A stretch of DNA of 64,000 nucleotides from Algoriphagus kandeliae (GTDB lineage: Bacteria > Bacteroidota > Bacteroidia > Cytophagales > Cyclobacteriaceae), in NCBI RefSeq assembly GCF_004571135.1, contig NZ_SPSB01000003.1:310001-374000 (forward strand), written 5' to 3'. A model generated the notes under the pieces. It did not search any database and had not been told where the DNA came from. It saw nothing but the letters and a program-made list of their open reading frames with translations. The translations under genes and the position numbers were made by a program. This document shows, piece after piece, positions 34,633-42,729 of the stretch. Within the stretch, counting starts at the first letter, position 1. The number at the start of each line of letters is the position of its first letter.

Positions 34633-36087
34633 TTATTCTCCTTGAGCAAGTGAGTAGCCTCTTTGCCCATCAAAGGTATATAGGTGCTCGGTCTTGATAA
34701 AGTCAAAGCCCAAGTCCTGGATTTGCTTCAATAGATCTAATACGTGATCGTGAGAAATTACTTTTTGATCTGCAGTCTTAAATCGACATCTCCAGTGATC
34801 CGTACAGAAGGTTTCTTTCAAGCCTTCTGGGAATACTTTCACACCACGGTTGGTGATCAGGTGTAGTTGCAATCCATCAGCATTGGCTTTGCGCAAGCGC
34901 TCTCCGATGATATTTGGATCTCTACCATCCTCATCCCAGTCGATAAATACATCAACCCCTACCAATTCTTTTTTCTGCTTGGCTTTAGGCTTCAGTTTGA
35001 TATTCATCGGTTCAGTCGCATCTTCTCCAAATACCGCTGGAGTCATTTTCTCAGGTTTTTGCCCCAATCGCTCAATCACTGCGTCAGCAAATTCCTTGGT
35101 GCTTGCCTTCTTGGAGGAAAGACCTTCCTGATAAATATCTCCAGTATGGATTCCATCTTCCAAAGTCTTCATCCAAGCGTTAGAGATTTTCTCTGCTACC
35201 TCAGGCTGTCCGATGTGCACCAACATCATAATAGCTCCATTCAATAAGCCAGACGGGTTGGCGATACCCATTCCAGCGATATCCGGTGCAGAACCGTGGA
35301 TGGCTTCGAACATTGCTACTTCTTCACCCACGTTAGCAGAACCTCCGAGTCCTACAGAACCAGTCACCTGAGCAGCTACGTCGGAAATGATATCACCATA
35401 AAGGTTTAGAGTTACGACTACGTCGAAAGTTTCAGGACGGTCAGCAATCAAAGCTGTGCCGATATCGATGATTTTGTGATCCGCTTGAATCTCCGGGTAT
35501 TCCTTCGCGATCTCATCAAATTTCTTGTGGAAAAGACCATCAGCCAACTTCATGATGTTGTCTTTGGTCAAACAGGTCACCTTCTTTCGACCATATTTTT
35601 TAGCATACTCGAAAGCATAGCGAATAATTTTTTCAGAACCTGGCTCAGAGATCAATTTCAAAGTCTGATATACTTCCTGAGTTTGTCTGTGCTCGATTCC
35701 TGCATACAAGTCCTCCTCATTTTCGCGAATGATTACCATATCCGTTTTTGGGAAGTTGGTTTTCACAAATGGAGAGAAGGCTTTGCAAGGTCTCACGTTT
35801 GCATAGAGACCGAAAGACTTTCGGGTGGTTACGTTTAGGGACTTAAATCCTCCACCTTGAGGAGTGGTGATAGGCGACTTCAAAAAGACTTTGGTTTCAC
35901 GTAGAGAATCGATTGCCTTAGGTTCCATTCCGGAGGAAATTCCTTTGAGGTAAACCTTTTCGCCGATCTCAATTACATCATACTCTAGCTGCGCACCTGC
36001 GGCATCTAGAATGCGAAGCGTAGCTTCCATGATTTCAGGACCGATTCCATCCCCGTAGGCTACGGTAATCTTTCTTTTTGAAGACAT
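34633..36087 (-). CDS. icd: NADP-dependent isocitrate dehydrogenase, long Thermus-like form
   Basis: This 484-aa TCA-cycle enzyme oxidises isocitrate to 2-oxoglutarate. The dehydrogenase domain (1 to about 335) has AYGDGIGPEIM, TTPQGGGFKSLNVTTRK (substrate Ser/Asn), RENEEDLYAG, the catalytic Lys and Asp region DLYGDIISDVAAQ, and FEAIHGSAPDIAG. An additional C-terminal domain of about 140 residues follows (LVGVDVFIDWDEDGRDP ... SLAQGE). This matches the longer Thermus-type IDH rather than the ~416-aa E. coli type. A -7-like box lies upstream at 36121-36128. Confidence 0.93.
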   Translation of the reverse strand: MSSKRKITVAYGDGIGPEIMEATLRILDAAGAQLEYDVIEIGEKVYLKGISSGMEPKAIDSLRETKVFLKSPITTPQGGGFKSLNVTTRKSFGLYANVRPCKAFSPFVKTNFPKTDMVIIRENEEDLYAGIEHRQTQEVYQTLKLISEPGSEKIIRYAFEYAKKYGRKKVTCLTKDNIMKLADGLFHKKFDEIAKEYPEIQADHKIIDIGTALIADRPETFDVVVTLNLYGDIISDVAAQVTGSVGLGGSANVGEEVAMFEAIHGSAPDIAGMGIANPSGLLNGAIMMLVHIGQPEVAEKISNAWMKTLEDGIHTGDIYQEGLSSKKASTKEFADAVIERLGQKPEKMTPAVFGEDATEPMNIKLKPKAKQKKELVGVDVFIDWDEDGRDPNIIGERLRKANADGLQLHLITNRGVKVFPEGLKETFCTDHWRCRFKTADQKVISHDHVLDLLKQIQDLGFDFIKTEHLYTFDGQRGYSLAQGE

Positions 36088-36120
36088 ATATTTTGAGGTT
36101 TAGTTTAAAATTTGATGGTG

Positions 36121-36128
36121 CAAAAGTA
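36121..36128 (-). promoter_or_regulatory. candidate -7 box of icd
   Basis: The minus strand reads TACTTTTG, a full match to TAnnTTTG, 33 nt before the ATG. No TTTG at the proper upstream distance was found, so the call rests on the -7 box alone. Confidence 0.35.
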
Positions 36129-36235
36129 AGGAAAAAATACTGGAAGGACGCCCCAAAATCCTTAAATTGAATTAATGGATAACATTAGAATTTGTTTGAA
36201 TCACAGGAAGGAAATTGTATTTTTCAAAGCATGAA

Positions 36236-36266
36236 TTTGGGATTGAATACCCTAGACGTATATTTG
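36236..36266 (+). promoter_or_regulatory. Bacteroidota-type promoter of the enoyl-CoA hydratase gene
   Basis: TTTG (36236-36239), a 19-nt spacer and TATATTTG (36259-36266) match the Bacteroidota consensus exactly. The start site should be near 36273, leaving a short leader of about 16 nt before ATG 36289. Confidence 0.72.
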
Positions 36267-36288
36267 CTTCGAACAGAAATTAATTCTT

Positions 36289-37074
36289 ATGGACGGTTTT
36301 CGAAATATTCTGACTGAAGAAAAAGAAGGTGTACTCTACCTAACCATCAACCGAGAAGACAAAATGAACGCTTTGAATTTCGCCACTTTGGAGGAATTGA
36401 GAGAGATTTTTGACCGGGTGATGGAAGATAAATCCATCAAAGCCGTCATCATTACCGGGGCTGGAGAAAAGGCCTTCGTAGCCGGTGCAGATATCCGGGA
36501 AATTGCAGAATTGAATGAGGTAAATGCCCGAAAATTTGCTGAAAACGGTCAGGAAATATTTTCTGTTATCGAAAACTGCCAAAAGCCAGTTATCGCTGTC
36601 ACCAATGGCTTTACCCTTGGAGGAGGTTGTGAATTAGCCATGGCTTGTCACATGCGAATCGCCACTTCTAATGCAAAATTTGGACAACCTGAAGTGAACC
36701 TGGGAATTATTCCGGGCTATGGAGGTACACAGCGACTGACCATCTTAGTGGGCCGTGGAAAAGCCAATGAACTCATGATGACCGGAGATATGATTGGTGC
36801 AGAGGAAGCTTTGAGTTTGGGATTGGTGAATCATGTCCTCCCTACCAAAGCAGAGGCGATGGCAAAAGCAGAAGAAATCATCCATAAAATCATGTCCAAG
36901 GCCCCTTTGGCCATCGGTATGATCGTAGATTGTGTGAATGCAGTTTATCTTTCTGAAGAAAACGGCTACCAAACTGAAGCTAATAGCTTTGCACGATGTG
37001 TGAAATCCGGAGATTACAAAGAAGGAACTTCAGCGTTTTTGGAAAAACGCAAACCGATCTTCAAGGGAGAATAA
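36289..37074 (+). CDS. enoyl-CoA hydratase/crotonase-family protein
   Basis: This 261-aa crotonase hydrates trans-2-enoyl-CoA to 3-hydroxyacyl-CoA in beta-oxidation or related acyl-CoA pathways. Both catalytic glutamates are present: Glu115 in GGGCELAMAC and Glu135 in GQPEVNLGIIPGYGGTQRL. The oxyanion segment AFVAGADIREI is also intact, so hydratase activity is likely. It lies 15 nt upstream of the flippase gene, which it probably shares a transcript with despite no metabolic link. Chain-length preference is not visible. Confidence 0.92.
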   Translation: MDGFRNILTEEKEGVLYLTINREDKMNALNFATLEELREIFDRVMEDKSIKAVIITGAGEKAFVAGADIREIAELNEVNARKFAENGQEIFSVIENCQKPVIAVTNGFTLGGGCELAMACHMRIATSNAKFGQPEVNLGIIPGYGGTQRLTILVGRGKANELMMTGDMIGAEEALSLGLVNHVLPTKAEAMAKAEEIIHKIMSKAPLAIGMIVDCVNAVYLSEENGYQTEANSFARCVKSGDYKEGTSAFLEKRKPIFKGE

Positions 37075-37089
37075 AGAGGTTCCCATTCC

Positions 37090-38589
37090 ATGAGCAACCT
37101 CAAAAAACTTGCCGGCCAAACAGCCATTTATGGGCTCAGTAGTATCCTTGGCCGGTCCATCAATTTTTTACTGATCATTGTATACACGGCCTACCTCAGC
37201 AAAAATGCTCTGGGAGCTTTTACTGGGATTTATGCCCTGATCGGATTTTTGAATATCATCTTCACATATGGCATGGAAACCAGCTTTTTCCGCTTTGCCA
37301 CAGGTAAAAACCTTTCTCCCCAGCGAGTTTACAACAACACCCAAAGTCTTCTAGTAACTTCCAGTCTTATCTTAGGTTCGGGTACTTTTCTACTTGCTCC
37401 TCTTTTGGCGGAGTGGATGAATTATCCCGGTCAGGAATATTTATTCCGTTGGGTGGCGCTGATTTTGACATTCGATGCGATTTTGGCCATCCCTTTCGCC
37501 AAGCTCCGGTTAGAAAATAAGGCGGTGACTTTCGCAATAGCCAAGCTCACCAATATCACCTTGAATGTTGGTTTCAACCTGATTCTGATCATCGGTTTCC
37601 CGATTTGGATTCAAAATGGAGTAATTCCAGAAAGCTTCCTGGGATATCGCTTGGATTGGGGCGTAGAATACATCCTCCTCGCCAACTTACTGGCAAATGG
37701 CCTCATTATTCCATTGGTTTGGTGGAAGGCAGGCTTCTTTTCCTTCAAGCTGGAAAAAAGCATCCTACAGCCCATGTGGCGCTATTCCCTCCCCTTGCTT
37801 TTTATGGGATTAGCCGGTGTTACCAATGAGCTCATTTCTCGACTCTTATTTGAATACGTACTTCCTGAAGGATTTTATCCGGGATTGGATAGCCGGGCAG
37901 CAGCTGGGGTTTTCGGAGCAAACTTTAAGTTGGCAATCTTGATGAACTTGGTGATTCAAGCATTCAAATATGCAGCGGAGCCCTTCTTTTTTAGAGAATC
38001 AGAGAATAAAAATTCACCCCAACTTTATGCAAGAGTGATGCATGCTTTCATCATTTTCTGTGCATTCCTGATGATTGCTATCTCGGTTAATCTGAATTGG
38101 TTGGGACCACTTTTCCTTCGAAGTGAAGGCTATGCCGAAGGACTTTATATCGTTCCGGTTTTGCTAATGGGTTACCTTTTATTGGGCGTTTATTTCAATC
38201 TGTCCATTTGGTTTAAAATCACCGATAAAACCCAATACAGTTTCTGGATCACCTTGATTGGAGCTATAGTAAGTATTGCGGTGGTGATCTTCCTTGTGCC
38301 GGTTTACGGTTTCATGGGAGCAGCTTTGAGTACCCTTGCCTGCTATTTGGTGATGTCCATTGTGTGCTTCTACTTTGGACAGCGATTTTATCCCATTCCC
38401 TATCAAACAGGAAAAGATATCTTCTACCTTTTTATTGCCTTTGGGCTAAGCTACTTGGGATTTTACTGGAACCTAGAAAATGAGATTTTGGGATTTTTCC
38501 TGAAAAACGCAGTACTGATTCCTTTCGTAGCTTTATTTTTCCTGCTGGAGAAAAAAGAAATCCAAGGTTATCTTTCTAAAAAGCGTTAA
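37090..38589 (+). CDS. polysaccharide flippase-type membrane protein (Wzx/MATE-like)
   Basis: This 499-aa protein has about 14 membrane helices. The N-terminal LAGQTAIYGLSSILGRSINFLLIIVYTAYL is typical of polysaccharide biosynthesis proteins of the MOP exporter superfamily. Such proteins flip undecaprenyl- or lipid-linked sugars across the inner membrane. No other polysaccharide gene is adjacent. In Bacteroidota a stand-alone member of this family is common, so its cargo may be a general envelope glycan. Confidence 0.86.
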   Translation: MSNLKKLAGQTAIYGLSSILGRSINFLLIIVYTAYLSKNALGAFTGIYALIGFLNIIFTYGMETSFFRFATGKNLSPQRVYNNTQSLLVTSSLILGSGTFLLAPLLAEWMNYPGQEYLFRWVALILTFDAILAIPFAKLRLENKAVTFAIAKLTNITLNVGFNLILIIGFPIWIQNGVIPESFLGYRLDWGVEYILLANLLANGLIIPLVWWKAGFFSFKLEKSILQPMWRYSLPLLFMGLAGVTNELISRLLFEYVLPEGFYPGLDSRAAAGVFGANFKLAILMNLVIQAFKYAAEPFFFRESENKNSPQLYARVMHAFIIFCAFLMIAISVNLNWLGPLFLRSEGYAEGLYIVPVLLMGYLLLGVYFNLSIWFKITDKTQYSFWITLIGAIVSIAVVIFLVPVYGFMGAALSTLACYLVMSIVCFYFGQRFYPIPYQTGKDIFYLFIAFGLSYLGFYWNLENEILGFFLKNAVLIPFVALFFLLEKKEIQGYLSKKR

Positions 38590-38632
38590 AAGCTGGGATG
38601 ATTTACCCGGCAAAGCTGTTCTTTTGCAAAAC

Positions 38633-38662
38633 AATTCCTTTCGCGAAAAGGCATTATGTTTG
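38633..38662 (+). promoter_or_regulatory. promoter overlapping the first possible start of the TPR gene
   Basis: TTTG (38633-38636), an 18-nt spacer and TATGTTTG (38655-38662) match the Bacteroidota form. Transcription would begin near 38669, downstream of ATG 38656, which argues for GTG 38692 as the real start of the TPR gene. Confidence 0.58.
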
Positions 38663-38691
38663 TGATTCAATCCAATAGAGTGAGAATAAAC

Positions 38692-40422
38692 GTGACTTTA
38701 AAAAATATATTCCTCAGCCTCCTGATCCTGACCCTAGGAATCCTGACCGAGGCAAATGGACAAACCAAACTTTCGAAAAAGCAAAAGAAAATTCAGGCCA
38801 AGGAAGCACTAGCAGATCGGAATTTTATTGAAGGATCCAAGCAGCTCACTTTGGGGGATTACCAAAAGGCTTACGGTTACCTCCAAAATGCTTTGGAACT
38901 TAAGCCAGATGAACCAGCCATTCATTACAAGTTAGGGGAATTGTTTGCCCGAATTAATGAGCCTGAAAAAGCGCTTCCCTATGCAGAAAAGGCAGTGGCT
39001 TTGGAGCCCGACAACAAGTACTATGCATTGCTTGTTGCGGAGATTTACACTAATCTCAAACAGCCTCTGAAAGCTGCCGAAATCCTCGATCAACTTACAG
39101 CTGATGGAGAACATAATCAGCAATACAATCTCGATTTAGCTTCCATTTATTTGCAGGCAGGTGAGTTTGATAAAGCCTTGGTAGTACTCAACCGAGCAGA
39201 GGCTTATTTCGGAATTTTAGAACCCATCACCCAGCAAAAGCAACGAATCTATCTTCGCAAAAATCAATTGGATGAAGCGATACGCGAAGGGGAAAAACTA
39301 ATAGAAAACAGACCCGGCAATCCCAACTATGTCCTGAGCTTGGTTGAAATCCTATACAATAACAACAGAATCGATCAGGCCATCGAATTAGTCAACCGGG
39401 AAATTGACAAATATCCTAATCAACCAGAACTTCAACTAGCGGCTTATACATTATTGAAATCCAAGGGCGAACAAGAGGAATCAAAAGTTTTTCTTTACCG
39501 AGCTTTTGCAAGTCCTGACTTGGATCCAGAATCAAAAGCGAGGGCCTTTAAGGGGATTTTAGAGGAGATTAAAACTCCCGAAAGAGAGCAATTATTGGAT
39601 TCTCTGAGCACACTTATGTTGCAGGATGAAGTAGAAAATGCCGCCATTTTTGAAGTGCTTGGTGACCGGGATGCAAAAGAAAACAAGCAGGTAGAAAGTG
39701 TAGATTGGTACAAAAAATCCATCCAACTCAATCCCAAAAATCCACGGATTTTGGAGCAGGTAATTTTGAACTCATTTGGTGAAGGAGCTAATCTAGAAGA
39801 GTTGGAAAAATTTACTACGATTGGTGTCGATGAATTTCCTGAAAGCCCTGAGTTTTGGTTTTATGACGGAGTCGTCAAATCAGCCCTAAAGAAAGATAGT
39901 TCAGCAGTGAATTCCTTGAATGAAGCCATAAACTTGAACAAGAGTCAAAATAGGCAATTGGATCAAGTTGCCTTTGGCTCTTTAGGAAGTTCACTATACA
40001 ATTTGGGAGAGAAAGATTCAGCTTTTCATTACTTCGAAAAGGCCTTGGAACTGAATCCAAATGATGAGCAGGTTTTGAATAATTACGCCTATTTTCTTTC
40101 CCTGGAAAAGCGGGATTTAGAAAAGGCAAAACAGATGGCTGAAAAAGTAGTGCGGAGATTTCCAGAGAATGGCACTTTTTTGGATACATACGCTTGGGTT
40201 CTATTTCAATTGGGAGAATACCAGGAAGCTTATCAGAATATGGAGAAAGCTTTCCAATATGAATCTGAACCCAGTGGTACACTTTTGGAGCATTTCGGAG
40301 ACATCTTGTATCACATTGGCCGAAAAGCCGAAGCGTTAAGCTATTGGGAAAAAGCTGCTGAAAGTTCCGAAGCATCAGAAAAATTGCCTTTGAAGATAAG
40401 AGACAAAAAATACTATGAATAA
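38692..40422 (+). CDS. exported tetratricopeptide-repeat protein
   Basis: I chose GTG 38692 (576 aa) because it yields a normal signal peptide (TLKNIFLSLLILTLGILTEANGQ) and because a promoter -7 box overlaps the upstream ATG at 38656; the longer form of 588 aa remains possible. The mature protein is almost all TPR helices (for example YQKAYGYLQNALELKPDEP, KDSAFHYFEKALELNPNDEQ, EYQEAYQNMEKAFQYE), perhaps 12 to 14 repeats, so it should be a periplasmic scaffold. The next gene (DUF4292 lipoprotein) overlaps it by 8 nt and the EnvC-like gene follows with a 4-nt overlap, which links it to envelope assembly. Confidence 0.82.
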   Translation: MTLKNIFLSLLILTLGILTEANGQTKLSKKQKKIQAKEALADRNFIEGSKQLTLGDYQKAYGYLQNALELKPDEPAIHYKLGELFARINEPEKALPYAEKAVALEPDNKYYALLVAEIYTNLKQPLKAAEILDQLTADGEHNQQYNLDLASIYLQAGEFDKALVVLNRAEAYFGILEPITQQKQRIYLRKNQLDEAIREGEKLIENRPGNPNYVLSLVEILYNNNRIDQAIELVNREIDKYPNQPELQLAAYTLLKSKGEQEESKVFLYRAFASPDLDPESKARAFKGILEEIKTPEREQLLDSLSTLMLQDEVENAAIFEVLGDRDAKENKQVESVDWYKKSIQLNPKNPRILEQVILNSFGEGANLEELEKFTTIGVDEFPESPEFWFYDGVVKSALKKDSSAVNSLNEAINLNKSQNRQLDQVAFGSLGSSLYNLGEKDSAFHYFEKALELNPNDEQVLNNYAYFLSLEKRDLEKAKQMAEKVVRRFPENGTFLDTYAWVLFQLGEYQEAYQNMEKAFQYESEPSGTLLEHFGDILYHIGRKAEALSYWEKAAESSEASEKLPLKIRDKKYYE

Positions 40423-41155
40423 ATTTTTGGCTTACTTCCTCCTGTTGGTTGGTCTTATTTTTTTGAATGCCTGTGCAAAAAAGACCATTCCCTACAGTTC
40501 TAATTCCCGAATGGAGGGATTCAATCCGAGTTACCCTCAATACCAATATTTGACAGCGAGAGCTAAAGTGGTGATTGAAGAGGGATCTGGAAAAATAACA
40601 CGGGGGACTTTAAATCTACGCTCGAAAAAAGACTCTGTGCTTTGGTTTTCCATCTCCCCCGGTTTGGGGATGGAAGCTGTAAGAGGTCTAATCACTCAGG
40701 AAAAAATCCAGATCAAAGATAGAATTGGAAATGAGGATGTGGATTTGACTTTTGAGGAGTTTAAAAATTATTACGGTTTGGACCTTTCCTTGGATCTATT
40801 TCAAAATATCCTGTGGGCAAACCCTCCTTTTGTTTTTGATTACAGCGACCGATTGGTCAAAGTGAAGACAAGTTATGAATTAACCCAAGTTCGGAATCAA
40901 GTTCGATACTTCAGTAAAATCGGAACAGAAAACGCCAAGGTCAATGAACTAGCCAGCAATTCACTGGATGACAGAGGTAGCTTGTTGGCCAGCTATGCGG
41001 ATTATCAAGATGTGGAAGGACAGCCTTTTCCATCAGAGACCTTGTACCAGTTTGTCTATCAACTGGGAAAAGAAAAACAAAACACGATTGTTCACGTGGA
41101 TTGGACTGGGATTACTTTACAGTCTGAATCATTAAATTTCCCCTTTAGGTTTTGA
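40415..41155 (+). CDS. DUF4292-family lipoprotein (LolB-like fold suspected)
   Basis: This 246-aa protein has a lipobox (LIFLNACAKK, Cys20). The body has alternating beta strands (YLTARAKVVIEEGSGKITRGTLNLRSKKDSVLWFSISPGLGMEAVRGLI), matching the DUF4292 family. That family has the half-open beta-barrel look of LolA/LolB lipoprotein carriers. A role in lipid or lipoprotein handling at the outer membrane is an inference from the fold. It overlaps the TPR gene by 8 nt and the EnvC-like gene by 4 nt, so translation is coupled. Confidence 0.78.
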   Translation: MNKFLAYFLLLVGLIFLNACAKKTIPYSSNSRMEGFNPSYPQYQYLTARAKVVIEEGSGKITRGTLNLRSKKDSVLWFSISPGLGMEAVRGLITQEKIQIKDRIGNEDVDLTFEEFKNYYGLDLSLDLFQNILWANPPFVFDYSDRLVKVKTSYELTQVRNQVRYFSKIGTENAKVNELASNSLDDRGSLLASYADYQDVEGQPFPSETLYQFVYQLGKEKQNTIVHVDWTGITLQSESLNFPFRF

Positions 41156-42402
41156 GAGTAACTAGATCAAAAAGGCTACTTGTATTTATTTTTCTCCTGA
41201 GCAGCTTTTGGAGTTATGATGCTTTTGCTCAAATCAGCAAAACCAGAGAAGAACTTGAGCGGCAAAAAGCGGAAATTCAAGCCAAGCTTCGGGAATTTGA
41301 TGCCATTCTCCGACAGACCACAGCTACCAAAAAAGAGTCTATCGGATCATTAAATGCGGTAACCCGTCAGTTTCAGGCCCAAACCCGCCTAGTCAATACT
41401 TTGGACCGAGAGGTAAAAGTTCTTGATACCGAAATCAGGGAAACCGAAGCAAAAATCAACCAACTGGAAAGGGACTTGAAAGAACTCAAGGCCGAATACA
41501 GCCGAATGATTTACAATACCTCTAAGCTAAATCGAAATCTTTCCATTGTTGCCTTTGTATTCAGCTCGACTAATTTCAATCAGCTCTACATGCGATTGAA
41601 ATACTTGAAGCAATATACGGACAGTAGAAAACAGCAAGCCGAGCAGATCGAAAAAGTCACCGCACAATTGGCAGAGGAACGAGTACAGTTAGATGCCAGA
41701 AAAGCTGATAAGGTTCAAATTCTAGCGGAAGCCCAAGAAGAACGGAAAAAGCTAGAGGCTCTTCGAAAAGAACAGCAGGTGATCGTCAATTCTTTAACCA
41801 AAAAAGAACGAACTATCAAAAGTCAAATCACTGCTACCAAAAAGCAACAGCAGCAGTTGGAGGCAATGATTCGGGCTGCAATTGAAGAAGAAATCCGATT
41901 AGCAGAAGCTGCAGCTGCCAAAGCAAACAGCACGGCTACGAAAAGACCGGATAGCAGCATGCCTATGACTCCTGAAGTTGCGGCTCTCTCAAGTTCTTTC
42001 GCAGGAAATCGTGGAAGATTGCCTTGGCCTGTAGAAACTGGATTTATCACACAAACTTACGGAGACCATCCTCACCCTACCCTTCGTGGAATTACCGTAC
42101 CGAGTGATGGGATAAATATTCGTACTCAACCCAACTCGACGGTACGGACTGTTTTTGATGGAGTCGTTGCAAAAGTGGCATCCATGCCAGGCTATGGCGA
42201 AACAGTTTTGATCAAGCATGGAGAGTATTATACCTTATATAGTAAGCTATCCTCCACTTCTGTAAAAACTGGCCAAACTGTCAAATCAAAAGACGTAATT
42301 GGTAAAGTTGCTACCAATTCTGATGGAGAAGCAGAAATTCATTTTCAAACCTGGAAAGGCCTTCAAAAAATGGATCCTGCTTCGTGGATTTCGTCCAGAT
42401 AG
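41152..42402 (+). CDS. EnvC-like murein hydrolase activator with degenerate LytM domain
   Basis: This 416-aa protein starts at TTG 41152, in a 4-nt TTGA overlap with the upstream stop. A signal peptide (to about AFAQ) is followed by two long coiled-coil stretches (about 30-110 and 150-260) and a C-terminal M23/LytM domain. In that domain the metal-ligand positions are altered: the usual H-x-G-x-D block reads VPSDGINI and the HxH pair reads EIH. Zinc peptidase activity is therefore unlikely. EnvC and NlpD share this pattern and act by activating amidases. Expected role: opening septal peptidoglycan during division, together with an amidase encoded elsewhere. Confidence 0.88.
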   Translation: MRVTRSKRLLVFIFLLSSFWSYDAFAQISKTREELERQKAEIQAKLREFDAILRQTTATKKESIGSLNAVTRQFQAQTRLVNTLDREVKVLDTEIRETEAKINQLERDLKELKAEYSRMIYNTSKLNRNLSIVAFVFSSTNFNQLYMRLKYLKQYTDSRKQQAEQIEKVTAQLAEERVQLDARKADKVQILAEAQEERKKLEALRKEQQVIVNSLTKKERTIKSQITATKKQQQQLEAMIRAAIEEEIRLAEAAAAKANSTATKRPDSSMPMTPEVAALSSSFAGNRGRLPWPVETGFITQTYGDHPHPTLRGITVPSDGINIRTQPNSTVRTVFDGVVAKVASMPGYGETVLIKHGEYYTLYSKLSSTSVKTGQTVKSKDVIGKVATNSDGEAEIHFQTWKGLQKMDPASWISSR

Positions 42403-42451
42403 GTCAAAATTTCGTATATTCGGAAAAATATTCACAGAGTCGCAAAGCTCC

Positions 42452-42482
42452 TTTGTCCTTGCCAATGACAATACTATCTTTG
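42452..42482 (+). promoter_or_regulatory. Bacteroidota-type promoter of tatA-gatA
   Basis: TTTG (42452-42455), a 19-nt spacer and TATCTTTG (42475-42482) match the consensus. The start site would fall near 42488, giving a leader of about 25 nt. Confidence 0.72.
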
Positions 42483-42512
42483 TGACCTCATTTACCCTAA
42501 ATTAATTACACT

Positions 42513-42710
42513 ATGGCTACATTGGGTTTTCTTCAAAATATGGGCGGTGGCTCGATCATTCTGATCATCTTGGTCATCCTCCTATTGTTTGGTGCTAAAA
42601 GAATTCCGGAATTGGCTCGAGGCTTAGGCCGAGGCATCCGTGAGTTTAAAGATGCTACCAAAGACATTCAAAACGATCTCGAAGAGGGACTGAAAGACAA
42701 GAAAAAATAA
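42513..42710 (+). CDS. tatA: twin-arginine translocase subunit TatA/TatE
   Basis: This 65-aa protein has one N-terminal membrane helix (GSIILIILVILLLFGAKRIPELARGLGRGIREFKDA) with the FGA hinge and the following amphipathic helix of the TatA family, then a charged tail. It forms the pore of the Tat system, which exports folded proteins. The Tat-signal TIM-barrel protein at 5654-6727 would be a client. No tatC is in the window. Confidence 0.92.
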   Translation: MATLGFLQNMGGGSIILIILVILLLFGAKRIPELARGLGRGIREFKDATKDIQNDLEEGLKDKKK

Positions 42711-42729
42711 TCCCTAAAGCCTCTAAGCT

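Noticed and set aside
39875-40546. A 223-codon antisense frame over the end of the TPR gene and the start of the DUF4292 gene
   Set aside because: It runs across two well-supported overlapping genes and has no recognisable domain.
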